Origin: Phaeoceros laevis
Lineage: Eukaryota > Anthocerotophyta > Anthocerotopsida > Notothyladales
Direction of reading: 5' to 3'
Assembly (NCBI GenBank): GCA_049999765.1
Contig: JBNGIQ010008829.1
Span: forward strand, 1-59,781
Length of the DNA: 59,781 nucleotides
Numbering within the stretch: the first letter of the stretch is position 1; each line of letters begins with the position of its first letter. The notes under the pieces are model-generated. The model worked only from the letters and a program-made list of their open reading frames with translations. It had not been told where the DNA came from and searched no databases. The position numbers and the translations under genes were made by a program. Below, one piece after another: positions 24,202 to 35,444 of the stretch.

Positions 24202-25483
24202 ATGGAGGCACACCAGCGGACCTCGGACGTGGAGGGAGTGAAGGGAGGCCAGGGCACGAAGAAGCTCAAGCGCGAGTGGCCAGCAAACATTAGAATTGCA
24301 TTTGCGTTTGTGATTCTTCTGGCAGCTGGAGTTTCACTGGGAGTGGTGGGCAATTTGCACAGGACAGGGTATTTTGGGGAAAGGACAAGCAGCTTGTTCT
24401 CCTACTCTTGTCAGATCGTCACGAATATCTACGGTTTTCAACAGTCGAGGTCACTTTATGGCAGGGGAGCTTATGTTTTGTCGCACAATCTCACAGATGA
24501 GAACCTGCTTTTCATGGCATCTATGGAGCCTCGAAGAACACCTGCAGATTTGCGCATCACCAAAAAGGTGGCTTTCCTTTTCCTGGTCAAGGGTAGCATC
24601 GCTTTTGAACCTATATGGAACAGTTTCTTCAAAGGACATGAGGATATGTTTTCTGTATTTGTGCATGCCTCACCCGACTATGTCCCCGTGCATGAGAAGT
24701 CCTCTGTGTTCTACGGTCGCTATATACCAAGTCAGGTCAGTGACCCATCCTACTTGTAGTCTCTGGTTTTTGTGTCGACGGTGACCAAGATTTCTTGTTT
24801 CAAATGTCTCTGAGATTTTGTCATGGTTCTCGTGATGTCAGCCGACAGGATGGGGCGAGATTTCGATTTGTGATGCGGAGAGGCGACTACTAGCAAACGC
24901 TTTGCTAGACTTGGGAAACGAGCGGTTTGTCTTGTTGTCTGAATCCTGCTTACCTGTGTTCAACTTTACCACTGTCTATAACTATCTGATAGCATCGAAG
25001 TACAGCTTCCTCTCTGTGTTCGACGATCCCGGAGTATTTGGAAGGGGGAGGTACAGCCCAGCAATGCAGCCTGAGGTAGAACTGGAACAGTGGCGGAAGG
25101 GGAGTCAGTGGTTTGAACTCAACCGGAAGCATGCCTTGGCAGTCGTTTCAGACACCAAGTATTATGCAAAATTCCGGGAATTTTGTGTGCCGGCATGTTA
25201 TGTGGATGAGCATTACATCCCTACCATGCTGAGTATTGAGTCGTATAGCGAACTGGCTAACAGGAGCATCACCTTTGTGGATTGGTCGAGGGGAGGATAC
25301 CATCCTGCCACCTTTGGAGAAGGTGACATCACTCCAGAGTTCATTCGGAGGATACAGGATGATAAGGGTTGTACATGGAACGACCTTCCTAACAGTGTAT
25401 GCTTCCTGTTTGCCCGAAAATTCTCCCCAGGTGCCTTGGGACCCTTCCAACAGCTTGCCCCAGCAGTCTTGGGAATAAACTGA
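24202..25483 (+). CDS. GT14-family glycosyltransferase (core-2/I-branching type, plant DUF266 group)
   Basis: Two exons (24202-24735 and 24842-25483) give 391 residues. An N-terminal cytosolic tail is followed by one signal anchor (IRIAFAFVILLAAGVSLGVV), the layout of a type II Golgi protein. Family motifs are KKVAFLFLVKGSIAFEPIW, SVFVHASPDY, ICDAERRLLANALLD, NERFVLLSESCLPVFNF, GRGRYSPAM, WRKGSQWFELNRKHAL and CYVDEHYIPTML. These match plant DUF266 proteins in CAZy family GT14, which act in Golgi glycan synthesis; the exact donor and acceptor cannot be told. The start is the first ATG with the basic tail before the anchor. Confidence 0.93.
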
Positions 25484-25844
25484 CCTGGTTGTCAGCAAGG
25501 AACTGCTGCACCGTTGTACAGGCCTCGTAATTTTGTCGCGCGCCCGGTCAAGAGACAGGCAACAGCTACTGCTGTGTAAGACTTAGCGCTGTGCCCCAAT
25601 TATTTATCCACACAGCTTCATCGTTGTCAGCCCAGGTGATAACTTTAGCATTTGGGCCGGTCTCTCGGCACTGAAAAGTTTATTTAGATGTCAGATGTGT
25701 TTAGTTGGGCAAGAAACCACACATGACCTCAATTGACTGAACCTCTGAATTTAACAACGCCCAAAACACGTTGCCCAACTTGCCCTAAGCACGTTTTCCT
25801 CTGACTTGCAACATTCTCTACACGTTGCAACATTGTGGAGAAAC
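25484..25844. other. Short intergenic region
   Basis: It holds the 3' UTR of the GT14 gene and the promoter and leader of the HCNGP-like gene. No other feature is seen. Confidence 0.45.
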
Positions 25845-26936
25845 ATGGCGGACAGGAAGAACGAGGGGATGGCTCTGCTATCCGTGTACGCTGATGACGA
25901 TGAAGAGGACGCCGACGGGGATGAGGCCATCTCAGCTGCGGTCTCTCCAGGGCCCGAGCCGGGGACACCGGCTGCTTCACAAGAGCGTTTTGCAGCAAGT
26001 GGTGCAGTATCCAGGGACGGGAGATCGGAAATTGTGGATTACAATCACCACGAGTCTGCTACGTCGCCGAAGAGAAATGTCGGCGAAAAAGAGGCCCTAG
26101 TTGCTGATGGGCCGGAGAATTCGCCCCAACCGGTTGATGGGATCCTGGAACAGAGCCAGCCTCCGGGTAGAAGCGGAGGAGCTGAGATAGATGATGCAGA
26201 GGATGCGACAGAAGTAGGTATAGTAGGTGTGCATCCCGGCGGTGAGTCGCAGACTCTAGGTTTCGAGGTTTTCGACGATTTCCTGCCACCTCCCCCGCAG
26301 GAGAAGTGCTCCGAGGCGCTGCAGACTAAGTTCGCCAGGTACCTCGCTTTGAAGAACAGCGGCAGAAGCTTCAACGAGGAGCTGAGGAATTCCAAGGGGT
26401 ACCGCAATCCAGATTTCTTGCAGCGCGCCGTGAGTCATCAGGAGATTGATCAACTTGGTACTTGCTTCAACAAGGAGGTGTTTGATCCTCACGGCTATGA
26501 TCCAGGCGACTACTACGATGCCATCTACGCCGAGCAGAAGAAGCAGGCGGCGAGGAAGCAGGGCCACGGAATCGAGTTTGTTCGAAGCACTGCTGTGTCC
26601 GTGGCGAGTGCTGGTGCAGCTGGCGCTCGCCCCAATGCCTTCGCAGAGCTGGTTGCACGACAGAAAAGCTTGCTTGCAGCTTCCTTGGGAGGGCAAGGCT
26701 CAATTCTTGGGCGCCGAGGGTTTGCTAGTGTTGCCCCATCTGTTGGACGTGGGCCTAACGCTAACGGGGAGGCGGCGAGCAGGAGGGAGGGTCGAAACAA
26801 GAAGAGCAAGTGGGACAAGGTCGACCATGATGGGAAGACCACCGCAACAGCTTCTGCAACGACAGCAAAGGATGCACCGGACGGTATGGCCACCAAAATG
26901 CTATTCCTCCCAGGATGCCTGTCGGTCATGAAGTAA
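25845..26936 (+). CDS. SAP30-binding protein / HCNGP-like nuclear protein
   Basis: The reading frame is 363 residues. After an acidic, low-complexity N-terminus come the HCNGP-domain motifs: CSEALQTKFARYLALKNSGR, SFNEELRNSKGYRNPDFL, IDQLGTCFNKEVFDPHGYD and DYYDAIYAEQKKQ, at roughly residues 160-250. A basic KSKWDKVD block follows. HCNGP/SAP30BP proteins are nuclear and linked to transcriptional repression and splicing. The stop overlaps a good donor (GAAGTAAGT at about 26932), and an acceptor at 26970 (TTTGCAGGG) follows, so transcripts may splice into a different short C-terminus. Start ATG at 25845 precedes MADRKNEGMALLSVYADDDE, a family-like opening. Convergent with the cyanase gene. Confidence 0.9.
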   Translation: MADRKNEGMALLSVYADDDEEDADGDEAISAAVSPGPEPGTPAASQERFAASGAVSRDGRSEIVDYNHHESATSPKRNVGEKEALVADGPENSPQPVDGILEQSQPPGRSGGAEIDDAEDATEVGIVGVHPGGESQTLGFEVFDDFLPPPPQEKCSEALQTKFARYLALKNSGRSFNEELRNSKGYRNPDFLQRAVSHQEIDQLGTCFNKEVFDPHGYDPGDYYDAIYAEQKKQAARKQGHGIEFVRSTAVSVASAGAAGARPNAFAELVARQKSLLAASLGGQGSILGRRGFASVAPSVGRGPNANGEAASRREGRNKKSKWDKVDHDGKTTATASATTAKDAPDGMATKMLFLPGCLSVMK

Positions 26937-27304
26937 GTTTTTTTCTGACCTTGTTGCGGTCTTATTTGCAGGGCAAGGCACGAGCCGGAGGGGCTGATTA
27001 GCAGCTTTGACTACATAGACACGTGCACTGAAAAACAATTCCAAGCTCTTGGTAGATCTACTTCCAGCATCGAGGTCAGTGCCACCTCAAACATTTGTTA
27101 GTTCTGGTTTGCAAGCCATACATTTATTGTGGAAAGCCAGTCCTTAAAAAAGCATTGTTCCTTGCTGACCTTGCCTGTTGCCTCAGGGTCCCCAGCACAA
27201 ACCGGCTCTGAATGCCTGACGCACAGACACGGGAGAAAAGTGCAGAAGCTCTTTGCAAGGCACAAAGAGTTGAGGATTCTGTACAGCATTATCAACACCA
27301 AAAC

Positions 27305-28064
27305 CTAGTGTCCATGACCAGCGAGATGGGAAACAGAGGCAACGTTGTCTTCTGCCCTCTGCAGCACAATCCAGTTATGTTTATGATGGATAATTGCTAA
27401 GGGCAATAGCTTTCGCACAAGTAGAGAGCTACAACAAGTCCTCAGTCGACCTACCTGCTCAACATGTGGGAGATACTTCCCGTTGAAGGACACGACGATC
27501 CTGTCTTCTCCCTCCTTGCCTTTCACTTTGGCGACGTCGCAGTAGAATCCAATTGCAGACATTCTGACAGCACAAGTTCGCAGAGTAAGCTGCAAAGCAA
27601 GAGACAGGCATCAATCAATCAAGTACTTCAAAAACCTGAGGTCTTACATTCCGTCACCAGCTTCCTCATTGATAATGGCTTTCAAGCTCTCCGCATATTG
27701 CATGACGCCTTCATACAACCTGTGCAAGGCAAAGAACTGTCAGCCAACACATTCGAGCTCTCAGCACACTCCCGGGAGGTTGTTTGCCTGCTCACCTGTA
27801 GATAGTGGGATCCTGTACGATATCTGGATCGTAGGTGCGGAGAGGAATTTCCTGCATTTGGTTAATGAGATCGTCTGTCAGAGTAGGCACAGCTCGCTTT
27901 AGGGCTTCCGCTGCATGTGGCTTCAACGTAGCCTGGCGATGGAAGAGCTGTGCAACGTAAGCATTTGTGTGCCCTGTCTCTCTCGCAATCTGCGTGAATG
28001 TCTTGTTCGATTTCTTCTTGGCCTCCAAAAGACGCTCTACCAAGGCTTCTTTGGCCAAAGCCAT
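27305..28064 (-). CDS. CYN: Cyanate hydratase (cyanase)
   Basis: Exons 28064-27796, 27719-27648, 27563-27455 and a likely final exon 27358-27305 give 167 residues, about the usual plant cyanase length. The N-terminal helix-turn-helix-like part reads [20 protein letters not shown] and [18 protein letters not shown]; the catalytic part reads [40 protein letters not shown] and [14 protein letters not shown]. The catalytic Arg, Glu and Ser correspond to R90, E93 and S116. The enzyme converts cyanate and bicarbonate to ammonia and carbon dioxide, and is a cytosolic decamer. If the last intron is not spliced, the frame runs on from HVEQ to the same stop with a longer tail. Divergent from PnsB1. Confidence 0.95.
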
Positions 28065-28992
28065 ATTCCCAGCCTCTGCTCAGCTTCTAGTGGAGATATC
28101 CTGCATGTAGGTCAAAGAATGTCATTCCTGCCTTCACAATCGACAGAAGGTCGCGAAAAACACCTCCTGGCCAGAGAACATGTATAAGGGTGGCATCTCT
28201 CCGGCCAGAAACATGTGAGCAGGAACTGACAGTTCAGCGGCAGCACTTACACTGTAGAGTTGTATATCCAAGTGCTGAAGAAGGTTGCGGAGCAGCACGT
28301 CCTTGTGAGCTGAGCAACTGAGCAGTTCAGCGGCAGCACGTACACTGTAGAGTTGTATATCCAAGTGCTGAAGAAGGTTGCGGGGTTGCGGAGCAGCACG
28401 TCTTTGTGAGCTGAGCAACAGAGCTCGAGCTCTGTCCAATTCGGAACCCGAGACTCAATTGGTATTTGTAAGAGTTGGCAGACAACGTGTGGTTTGCAGA
28501 AGGTGTTGAGGAAGGTGTGCACGGAAGCCATACGACTGACACGTGGCTCGAATTAGACCGTTCCGTTCAGTCAGTTTCCCGTCCTCACCCCCGTTCCGAC
28601 ATTCCGTTACAATTTGTACAGTAGTGGTTTCCAACCTCCAACCCTGGCCCCATATCGCAACCTTATCTGTACCCAACTCGACTACCGGTTAAAAGTAGCT
28701 TCGAACCCGGTATCGGTGGTCTTGACGTCGGCTAGACTGATTGGTCCCTCCCAATTCCACAGTCCGCGGCGTGTGCTTGTTCCTGGATTTGGTAGGGTGC
28801 TGGAAGAGTGAATTGGGAGTCCAGCACAGACATGGACCACTGGAGGGCATGAGAGTTGTGCCAAGAGTAAGCAGCATTTTTTATGAGGTCCTTTGTTGAG
28901 GCGCATTGGCGCAGGGATTGATGGCCTCAATTTGTGGGAAAAGCTCGAGCTTGGACGTACTTGTGCGCGACCTCTGAGGCAGCAGGAGGGAA
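28065..28992. other. Divergent intergenic region between cyanase and PnsB1
   Basis: About 930 bp that must contain both promoters. It includes the 93 bp tandem duplication at 28232-28424; no other element is recognised. Confidence 0.45.
28232..28424. repeat. Tandem duplication, unit about 93 bp
   Basis: GTTCAGCGGCAGCAC...GAGCTGAGCAAC occurs from 28232 and again from 28325. The second copy has an extra GGTTGCG and a few substitutions. It lies in the cyanase/PnsB1 promoter region. Confidence 0.9.
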
Positions 28993-31367
28993 ATGGCGGC
29001 CCACATGGCAGCAGCATCAGCGGGAGGTGCACTGCAGTATGCCGGAGCTCGCAGGGTGCACCAGCCCTGTGCAAATCTGGAGTCTTTGCAGAATAGAAGC
29101 GTTTTTCGGAAGGAGGAGCCAGCAAAGTTGAGCCGTTGCAACCAGGGTAGGTCTCCGGNNNNNNNNNNNNNNNNNNNNNNNNNNNNNNNNNNNNNNNNNN
29201 NNNNNNNNNNNNNNNNNNNNNNNNNNNNNNNNNNNNNNNNNNNNNNNNNNNNNNNNNNNNNNNNNNNNNNNNNNNNNNNNNNNNNNNNNNNNNNNNNNNN
29301 NNNNNNNNNNNNNNNNNNNNNNNNNNNNNNNNNNNNNNNNNNNNNNNNNNNNNNNNNNNNNNNNNNNNNNNNNNNNNNNNNNNNNNNNNNNNNNNNNNNN
29401 NNNNNNNNNNNNNNNNNNNNNNNNNNNNNNNNNNNNNNNNNNNNNNNNNNNNNNNNNNNNNNNNNNNNNNNNNNNNNNNNNNNNNNNNNNNNNNNNNNNN
29501 NNNNNNNNNNNNNNNNNNNNNNNNNNNNNNNNNNNNNNNNNNNNNNNNNNNNNNNNNNGATGGAGAGACCCCTTCGACTATGGGAGTGTCGACGACGTAG
29601 AATATGGAGACGTGCTCTCTGAAGGAAAGCAGAATCCGGAGGGACTCGGTTTGGAGCACGACGACGAGAGTCCTCACGGGTTAGTAAAGGAAAGCCGCAT
29701 ATGAGGCTGGGAAATTGGTGCCCGTGGAATGTTGGGATTGTTCGTGACCTTGTTGCTACTGCTGTTAAATGCAGGTTTCTGGACTTTCCGGCATTTTACA
29801 ATCCGGAGATTGCATCCCTGGGAGTGCTTGTCAGGGGCGACGTTAGGAAATGCGCCTGCTTTGTTTCTGGAGGAGTGTATGAGAATCTCCTCTTCTTTCC
29901 GGTCATCCAGCTGCTCAAGGATCGGTACCCTGGTGTGAAAATTGACGTTTATGCGACGCCTAGGGGCAAGCAGACGTACGAGCTCAACAAGAACGTGAGA
30001 CGCGCATTTGAGTACGCAGTCGACGACGATTTCGTAGAGCCAGTAGAGTTTACGGAGATGGTTGGCAAGTTGAAGGTATCAGGCCCTAGAACTGTCTGTA
30101 TGTTGTTGACGTTTGAGAAAATGTCCCAACAGGCTTGCTGAGGAGTGTGACCACTTTTGCAGAACTCGTACTATGACCTGATTCTGTCCACGAGGCTCTC
30201 AGGATTGGGGCATGCTATATTTTTGTGGTTGTCGGATTGCAAGCGGAATGTGAGCTACGTATATCCGAACGTCAATGCTGCTTTTGCAGACCTATTTCTG
30301 TCTACTTGCATCACGGCTCCTCGGTTGAATCTATCAGAAGGTGGATATAACATGTGAGAATGTCCTCTTCTTCCTCACCCCAGGATTGTGTGGCTTGGAG
30401 CTCCAGGCAGACTGAGCAAGTATTGCATCTGGCAGGTACAAAGAAATGATTGAGGAAGTTGGGAAGGAAGGCCGAGGTGTAGCACAGGAACTGGTGCGTC
30501 CTCTATACATCAACGTCTCTAGGAAGCTGCAGGAGGTCATTCCGAGCAAGTACGCCGAGCCTGGGACTGGCACCAGAGGTGACTACTTGGTCTTCCACGG
30601 TATTGAGTCAGACTCTCAGGCTTCCATGCAGTCAAAAGGTGATACAGACAGCCTTCTGCCACTCTCTGTGTGGGCCAAGATTGCTAACGCTACGAGGTAG
30701 CACTCACCTCGAACCTTTGGGTCTTCAACACTTTGAACTATGTCTTCAGTTCATTTGGGGAAATAGTGACCTGTGGCATAATACTGGCAGGACAAAGGTG
30801 GTCGTTGTCATACCGCACACGAAGGAAGTCCTTCGTGTTTATGAGGAGATGGGAATAGATGCAAATGTTATCTTCATCAGCACTCCTGGGCAGGTTCTTA
30901 CCGGAACTGACCAGTGTTGGAATCCTTGCATGGTTGTGTTTCAGATGGAGAGGTTGCTGTTTTGAATGCCCAAGAAGCTAATCTGCCTGGTGTCTCACAT
31001 GCAGTTAGCTGCACTTATCTATGACTCTATTGGTGTCATATCAACCAACACTGCTGCAATGCAGCTTGCCATAGCGTTGAGAAAGCCCAGGTGAAACTCA
31101 TGACGAAGCTGTGCGGTTTTGGCAGAAAACAAATGTCAAGTCCATGCTGACTTGGTCCTTCCTCTTCATTATTGCAGCGTGGCTCTGTTCGGATCGGCAG
31201 AGAAGGCAGAGCTTTTTGTTCCTCCGCATGCCAATAATGTTGCTGTCGTTGCATCCAAGACCGGAAAGCTCAGCGGAATTGATATCAACGAAGTCATATC
31301 ATCAGTGTCAGCCATTGCTGATAACGTGATAGCTCCTGCCCCTGTCCCTGTCGCTGTCCCTGCATAG
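28993..31367 (+). CDS. PnsB1: Photosynthetic NDH subunit of subcomplex B 1 (PnsB1/NDF1), interrupted by assembly gap
   Basis: The gene begins MAAHMAAASAGGALQYAGAR, a plastid transit peptide, and loses part of its first exon(s) in the N run. After the gap the protein reads WRDPFDYGSVDDVEYGDV, then across several exons VSGGVYENLLFFPVIQLLKD, GKQTYELNKNVRRAFEY, SYYDLILSTRLSGLGHA, VSYVYPNVNAAF, YLVFHGIESDSQASMQSKGD, VVVVIPHTKEV, FISTPGQ, GVISTNTAAMQLAIA, SVALFGSAEKAELFVPP and VASKTGKLSGIDI. This matches NDF1/PnsB1 of Arabidopsis from memory, a glycosyltransferase-9-like protein that serves structurally in subcomplex B of the chloroplast NDH complex. It ends at 31367 in a Pro-Ala-Val-rich tail that is longer than usual. 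Confidence 0.92.
29159..29558. other. Assembly gap (400 N)
   Basis: The unsequenced run lies inside the 5' part of PnsB1. Its round length suggests a placeholder or scaffold-estimated gap. Confidence 0.98.
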
Positions 31368-32588
31368 CGTGGCTTGCTGAAATCTAGTTAAATGTCCTTT
31401 GCATCCAGATGATTGGCAATCAGAGATTGCGCCTGGGTTGGAGGACTTGTTTCATATATTTTGTGCTGAATTAGGGGAAAAATTCAAAGCTTTCACAATT
31501 GCTTGTGCAGTCCCTTTGTGCATTGCTGCCCATTCTTCTTTCTTATGTGTTGTCTCTGTCCAAGGTGAACAGATCAGTGCAGAGGCTTTCCAGAGAGTTT
31601 GCTCAGTGCTGATCACCTCGTTGGTGTCGGGATATTATCTAATCAATAGTGGCCGCCCGGAAGCCAATGGAAGGGCACAGTCGTCGTAAATGACTGGTCA
31701 CTCTCACTTCACACCATTGCCCATGTCGACGGACCGAATGACAGTTTTGAGCGAGGTAACTGTGCAACTGCCAATTCTGGACTGGAACATGGGCACCACC
31801 AAATTCGGCGAGTGCCGGAAAACCAGGCATAGGATACTGTAGTGATCACAATGGTTTCCAAAAAAAGGAACATTGGGGTACATTTCCCCCCACATTGGAG
31901 CTGAAGGTACGCCACGTGAATGCCTGGTGTGCCAAGTCCAGCACAGCCGTTCTCCTCGCAATAAAAATTGAGGCATCGGAACCAAATTTTCCTCTAAATC
32001 GACACACATATTCTTCTCCTTCTAGCTGCGCCAAGCACCATACAGGGGAAGCTACCACATGTGCCTCTCGCAGTTAGGAAAACAAGATGCTGCCCAGATA
32101 TCTCCTTTCCCATTGTCCACTTCCTCTCTGCTGACAACACACCCCACTTACGTGTAATACTATTGTATGTTGCATCTATAACGAAAGATACTACTTTCCA
32201 GCCGTCCAATCTTGGAGACAAAAGCAGCTTGTCATGGTAGACAAATACCCAGACTCTTTACTCCGAAGTTCTCAACTACTCTGAACCCCTAACGTGAATT
32301 GGGCTCTCTGTGCACACCACAGTGGTTGCAGTGGCAGGCAGACGTTAGCCCACAGATTAAAAATGAGTAATCTTCAATCCATTGTACAAAAAAACGACTC
32401 TCAACAAGATTGCCGAACCTTGTTGTCATACAGAACTAGTCTTTACCGAGACTCCAACCCTTTGAACCTCATGAAACCTGCCCCAAACAAAATTGAGTTG
32501 GATGCAACATGGTCCATGAATGCTAGTTGATCAAAGCCGTTGACTGATCACCTGTGCTAAGCTCATTTCTGTGATAGTCTAGGACATC
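31368..32588. other. Convergent intergenic region between PnsB1 and CPP1
   Basis: A 96-codon frame at 31399-31689 follows PnsB1 closely and is probably 3' UTR. Minus-strand frames at 31700-32220 show no family. No repeat was recognised. Confidence 0.4.
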
Positions 32589-33749
32589 TTATTTCAAAAA
32601 TGTACAGGCCACGAATAGGAACACGTATGTGATTAGTGCAGTCATAAGTTCAAGGCTAAAATAGGCGGTCAGCTGGCTCGTTAGATAAAAAGAGCTAGGG
32701 ATAAGAGGAACCAAAAATGATCCACACATCCACCCTACAACAAGGGCAGAAAACCTGCAAAAGTATGGAGATAGTACGCGTTAACATGCAGGTAGAAGGA
32801 AGTGCCGATAGGCAAACACAACTTCGTACAAGTGAAAAACAAAAAGACAGCATACCCAAGCATAGTTGCTCTACCGATACTTTTCAACCTGTCATTCAAA
32901 AAATAGATACAAAGGCCCAAGGCCACCGCAACCTGCAAAGAAACAAAACGTAAATTTCTTCATATCCCAGTTCATCCTCAGGGCCCCTGCCTAGGAACCA
33001 CTCAACAACAACCACCAACTTAGAGGCAGTAGTACCTGGAAGGCAGGACCACCTTCTGCTGGATTGAATATACTCCAGACTGCAAGAAGCGCATAAAGAA
33101 CTGCCCTCCTGACAATAATCTCAGACTTGGGGACTTCGATCATTCTGACAAACGCTTGTACCCAAGGTGGTGATTCAGATACTTTTTTCTTCAACGTGCT
33201 TTTCAGATTCATCTTGCTCCTCTTCCTTTCCCTGAAGCTCTCCATGATGATTCGGTCATAAGCATCCTCGATTGCTTCTCTGCTCCTCTCGTGGGCTGCG
33301 TACTCAGCTGAGAGGTAGGTATGTGCTTCGCGTACCTCCTCCTCTGATGCATCGTAAGGTAGTCCCAGCCTTTTGTAGGGATCCCGCACATGAATTCGGG
33401 GAAAAACAGGTTGTGCTCCTGAATTTTCAAGCCGTTTATGAACAACGCATCAACACCCTAGACCCCGCTAGCCTCTGCGAACCAAGAACTTGTGCACAAC
33501 TCTGGAGGAGCAGGTCAACCTACCAGCAAACCCAAGCGTAGCACCCCTGGCGACTTTCAGCTCCGCATGCACATACCATAGATGGCTAATCGAGGGAGAA
33601 GGTGAAGTAGATAGCTTGGAGTAGCGCAGAGCGCGACCGGATAAAAATGAGGCCTTCACTGCAGCAATTTTCAGAGTTCCTTGTCGGCTGGTCCCAGAAG
33701 TCGCAGGAGCGGCTGCTACGCTGGAAGAGGCGCAGACTGCGACCGCCAT
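32589..33749 (-). CDS. CPP1: CPP1 (chaperone-like protein of POR1 / cell growth defect factor), chloroplast membrane
   Basis: Four exons join in frame: 33749-33524, 33418-33036, 32932-32856 and 32754-32589, giving 283 residues. The product has a plastid transit peptide ([19 protein letters not shown]), then a J-like domain without the HPD motif ([54 protein letters not shown]), then three to four membrane helices ([51 protein letters not shown]). This is CPP1, which holds and stabilises protochlorophyllide oxidoreductase and so supports chlorophyll synthesis. The first donor is GTAGGT at 33523; the earlier GTATGT does not keep frame. Divergent from the bZIP gene. Confidence 0.93.
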
Positions 33750-33943
33750 CGGCTCCGACCGGTGTGCTGGCAGAATGCACCAGCGCAGGGCATCCACAAG
33801 CCGCCTAGCATCTACCCATCCAGCTCTTCGGACGGGGTGCAATCTGACTCGAGGTTAAGGGTAGAGTTTCGCTAGGTCTCCCTCCTCACCGCGGGAGGGC
33901 GGCTTTTTACGAGGGAGGGCAGAACGAGCTGAGCACATGCGCG
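33750..33943. promoter_or_regulatory. Putative bidirectional promoter, CPP1 / group F bZIP
   Basis: Only 194 bp separate the two start codons, which point away from each other, so the regulatory region and possibly both leaders overlap. No clear TATA box is seen. Confidence 0.5.
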
Positions 33944-34852
33944 ATGGAAGAAAGCGAGGTGGATTTTGGGGATCACGAGATGTTTTCAGGGAGCAGCCTG
34001 GACTGTAGCTATCCCAGTACTAGCAACACAGACATGGAGAATTTTCTGGAGGAGCTGATGCGCAACACTCACAGCTGCACACACACGCATACCTGCAATC
34101 CGGCAAGCGGGCCAGAGAAGAAGCACACGCACACCTGCTACCATACTCACACCCAGCTGTTTGCAACCAAGAATGCGCACAAGACCGGCGATGATGCCGA
34201 GTGCCGTAGCGAGGTGGAGTCGGAGATGCAGCCACCGGCGAGTAAGAAGCATAGGCCGGTGGGCAATCGCGAGGCTGTGAAGAAGTACCGGGAGAAGAAG
34301 AAGGCGCACACGGCCTATCTGGAGGAGCAGGTACAGCATCTCAAGGCCCTCAACGCGCAGCTGTTCAAGCGGTTGCAAGGGCAGGCGGCAAGGGAGGCGG
34401 AGGTGGTGAGATTGCGGCCCTTTGAGGCGGAGGTGAAGCGATTGCGGGGCCTGCTGTCAGAGTTCCGAGGCCGGATCGATGGGGAGCTCGGCTCTTGCTA
34501 CATGTACCACCACCAAATCCCTCCTGCAGGACTGGCATCAGTGGTCGGCAAAAATACAGGCCACTGTACAATGCAGCCGCTTCCAGGAGGCTTCTACCTC
34601 AATTCCTTCACAGTCCCCTGTGATGCAGAGATGCAGTGCCTGCACAGCAACGACACCCTTGCCCCTGGAGCTTTGTTGGGAAAGACCGGCACCCAGGGTG
34701 AGGTTGCTAAAACCATGGAGGGGCACGGCCAGAGCATGCGGGGAGGGCCAGAAGACCAGCTTGGCGACAATTTGTGGCTCAGGGAATGTGACACCGACAT
34801 CACTGGCTGCCAAGTGGCTGATGACAAGGACAAACAGAGTCCTTCTAGGTAG
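33944..34852 (+). CDS. Group F bZIP transcription factor with zinc-sensor motif (bZIP19/23-like)
   Basis: This is an intronless gene of 302 residues. Residues 45-51 (CTHTHTC) and 61-70 (HTHTCYHTHT) form the Cys/His-rich zinc-sensor motif typical of plant F-group bZIPs, which bind zinc directly and are switched off when zinc is sufficient. The basic region NREAVKKYREKKKAH begins at residue 108, followed by leucine-zipper heptads (YLEEQVQHLKALNAQLFKRL). In Arabidopsis bZIP19 and bZIP23 activate ZIP transporter genes under zinc deficiency; group F also includes bZIP24, linked to salt response. The full double Cys/His motif favours the zinc-sensing type. Its long C-terminus includes CYMYHHQIPPAG, common in the family. 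The start at 33944 is the first ATG of the frame. Confidence 0.94.
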   Translation: MEESEVDFGDHEMFSGSSLDCSYPSTSNTDMENFLEELMRNTHSCTHTHTCNPASGPEKKHTHTCYHTHTQLFATKNAHKTGDDAECRSEVESEMQPPASKKHRPVGNREAVKKYREKKKAHTAYLEEQVQHLKALNAQLFKRLQGQAAREAEVVRLRPFEAEVKRLRGLLSEFRGRIDGELGSCYMYHHQIPPAGLASVVGKNTGHCTMQPLPGGFYLNSFTVPCDAEMQCLHSNDTLAPGALLGKTGTQGEVAKTMEGHGQSMRGGPEDQLGDNLWLRECDTDITGCQVADDKDKQSPSR

Positions 34853-35444
34853 GAGAATTTGCTTTCCTTCTCCTTCTGATCTCCTGAAGATCACCAGCCT
34901 TGCGAGGTGAAGAACGTCATTCTCGCGTTGCACAGTTTCTTCAGCAGAACATGTTGCAGGTGACTTGTGTGAAGAACCTGCCATGGCTTGGTCTTAAGCC
35001 AAAGCAGGAAAGAAATTTGTGATCAGTGACACCTCTCTTTTTATCAAGGTGATTTAACCCCCAAAGATAGCTGCGCACCTCTACTTTGTGGTTTTGGACT
35101 TGTAACAGGAGGCACATTCGTGAGTTCACTTGCTCACTGAACCTGCTGTTCGTCTCCAGGTGCTGGTGGTGATGGAGGCAGAGATGTGCTGAGGCCAACA
35201 GAAGAATGGCATCTCCAAATCAACCTCAACCGGAAAATGCTGATTGTCTGGCAGAAGAACTGCATCTCTGAATCAGCGTCAACCTCAACTGGAAAATGCT
35301 GATTGTTTGCTTCCTGATAACAACCTTGTCAACCAGCCAATGGCCTGCCTGCCCTTCCAGACCCTTCAGATATCGTTCTTTGTGATCTCAACTTTTGAAG
35401 TCCTATTTCAGACTCTCAACTGTATAAATACCTCAAGGCATTAT

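Noticed and set aside
28682-29677. Minus-strand open frame running through the N gap
   Set aside because: It is open only because the gap has no stops; the plus-strand PnsB1 gene explains the region.
31399-31689. 96-codon open frame after PnsB1
   Set aside because: It lies just downstream of the stop, has no recognisable domain, and is best read as 3' UTR.
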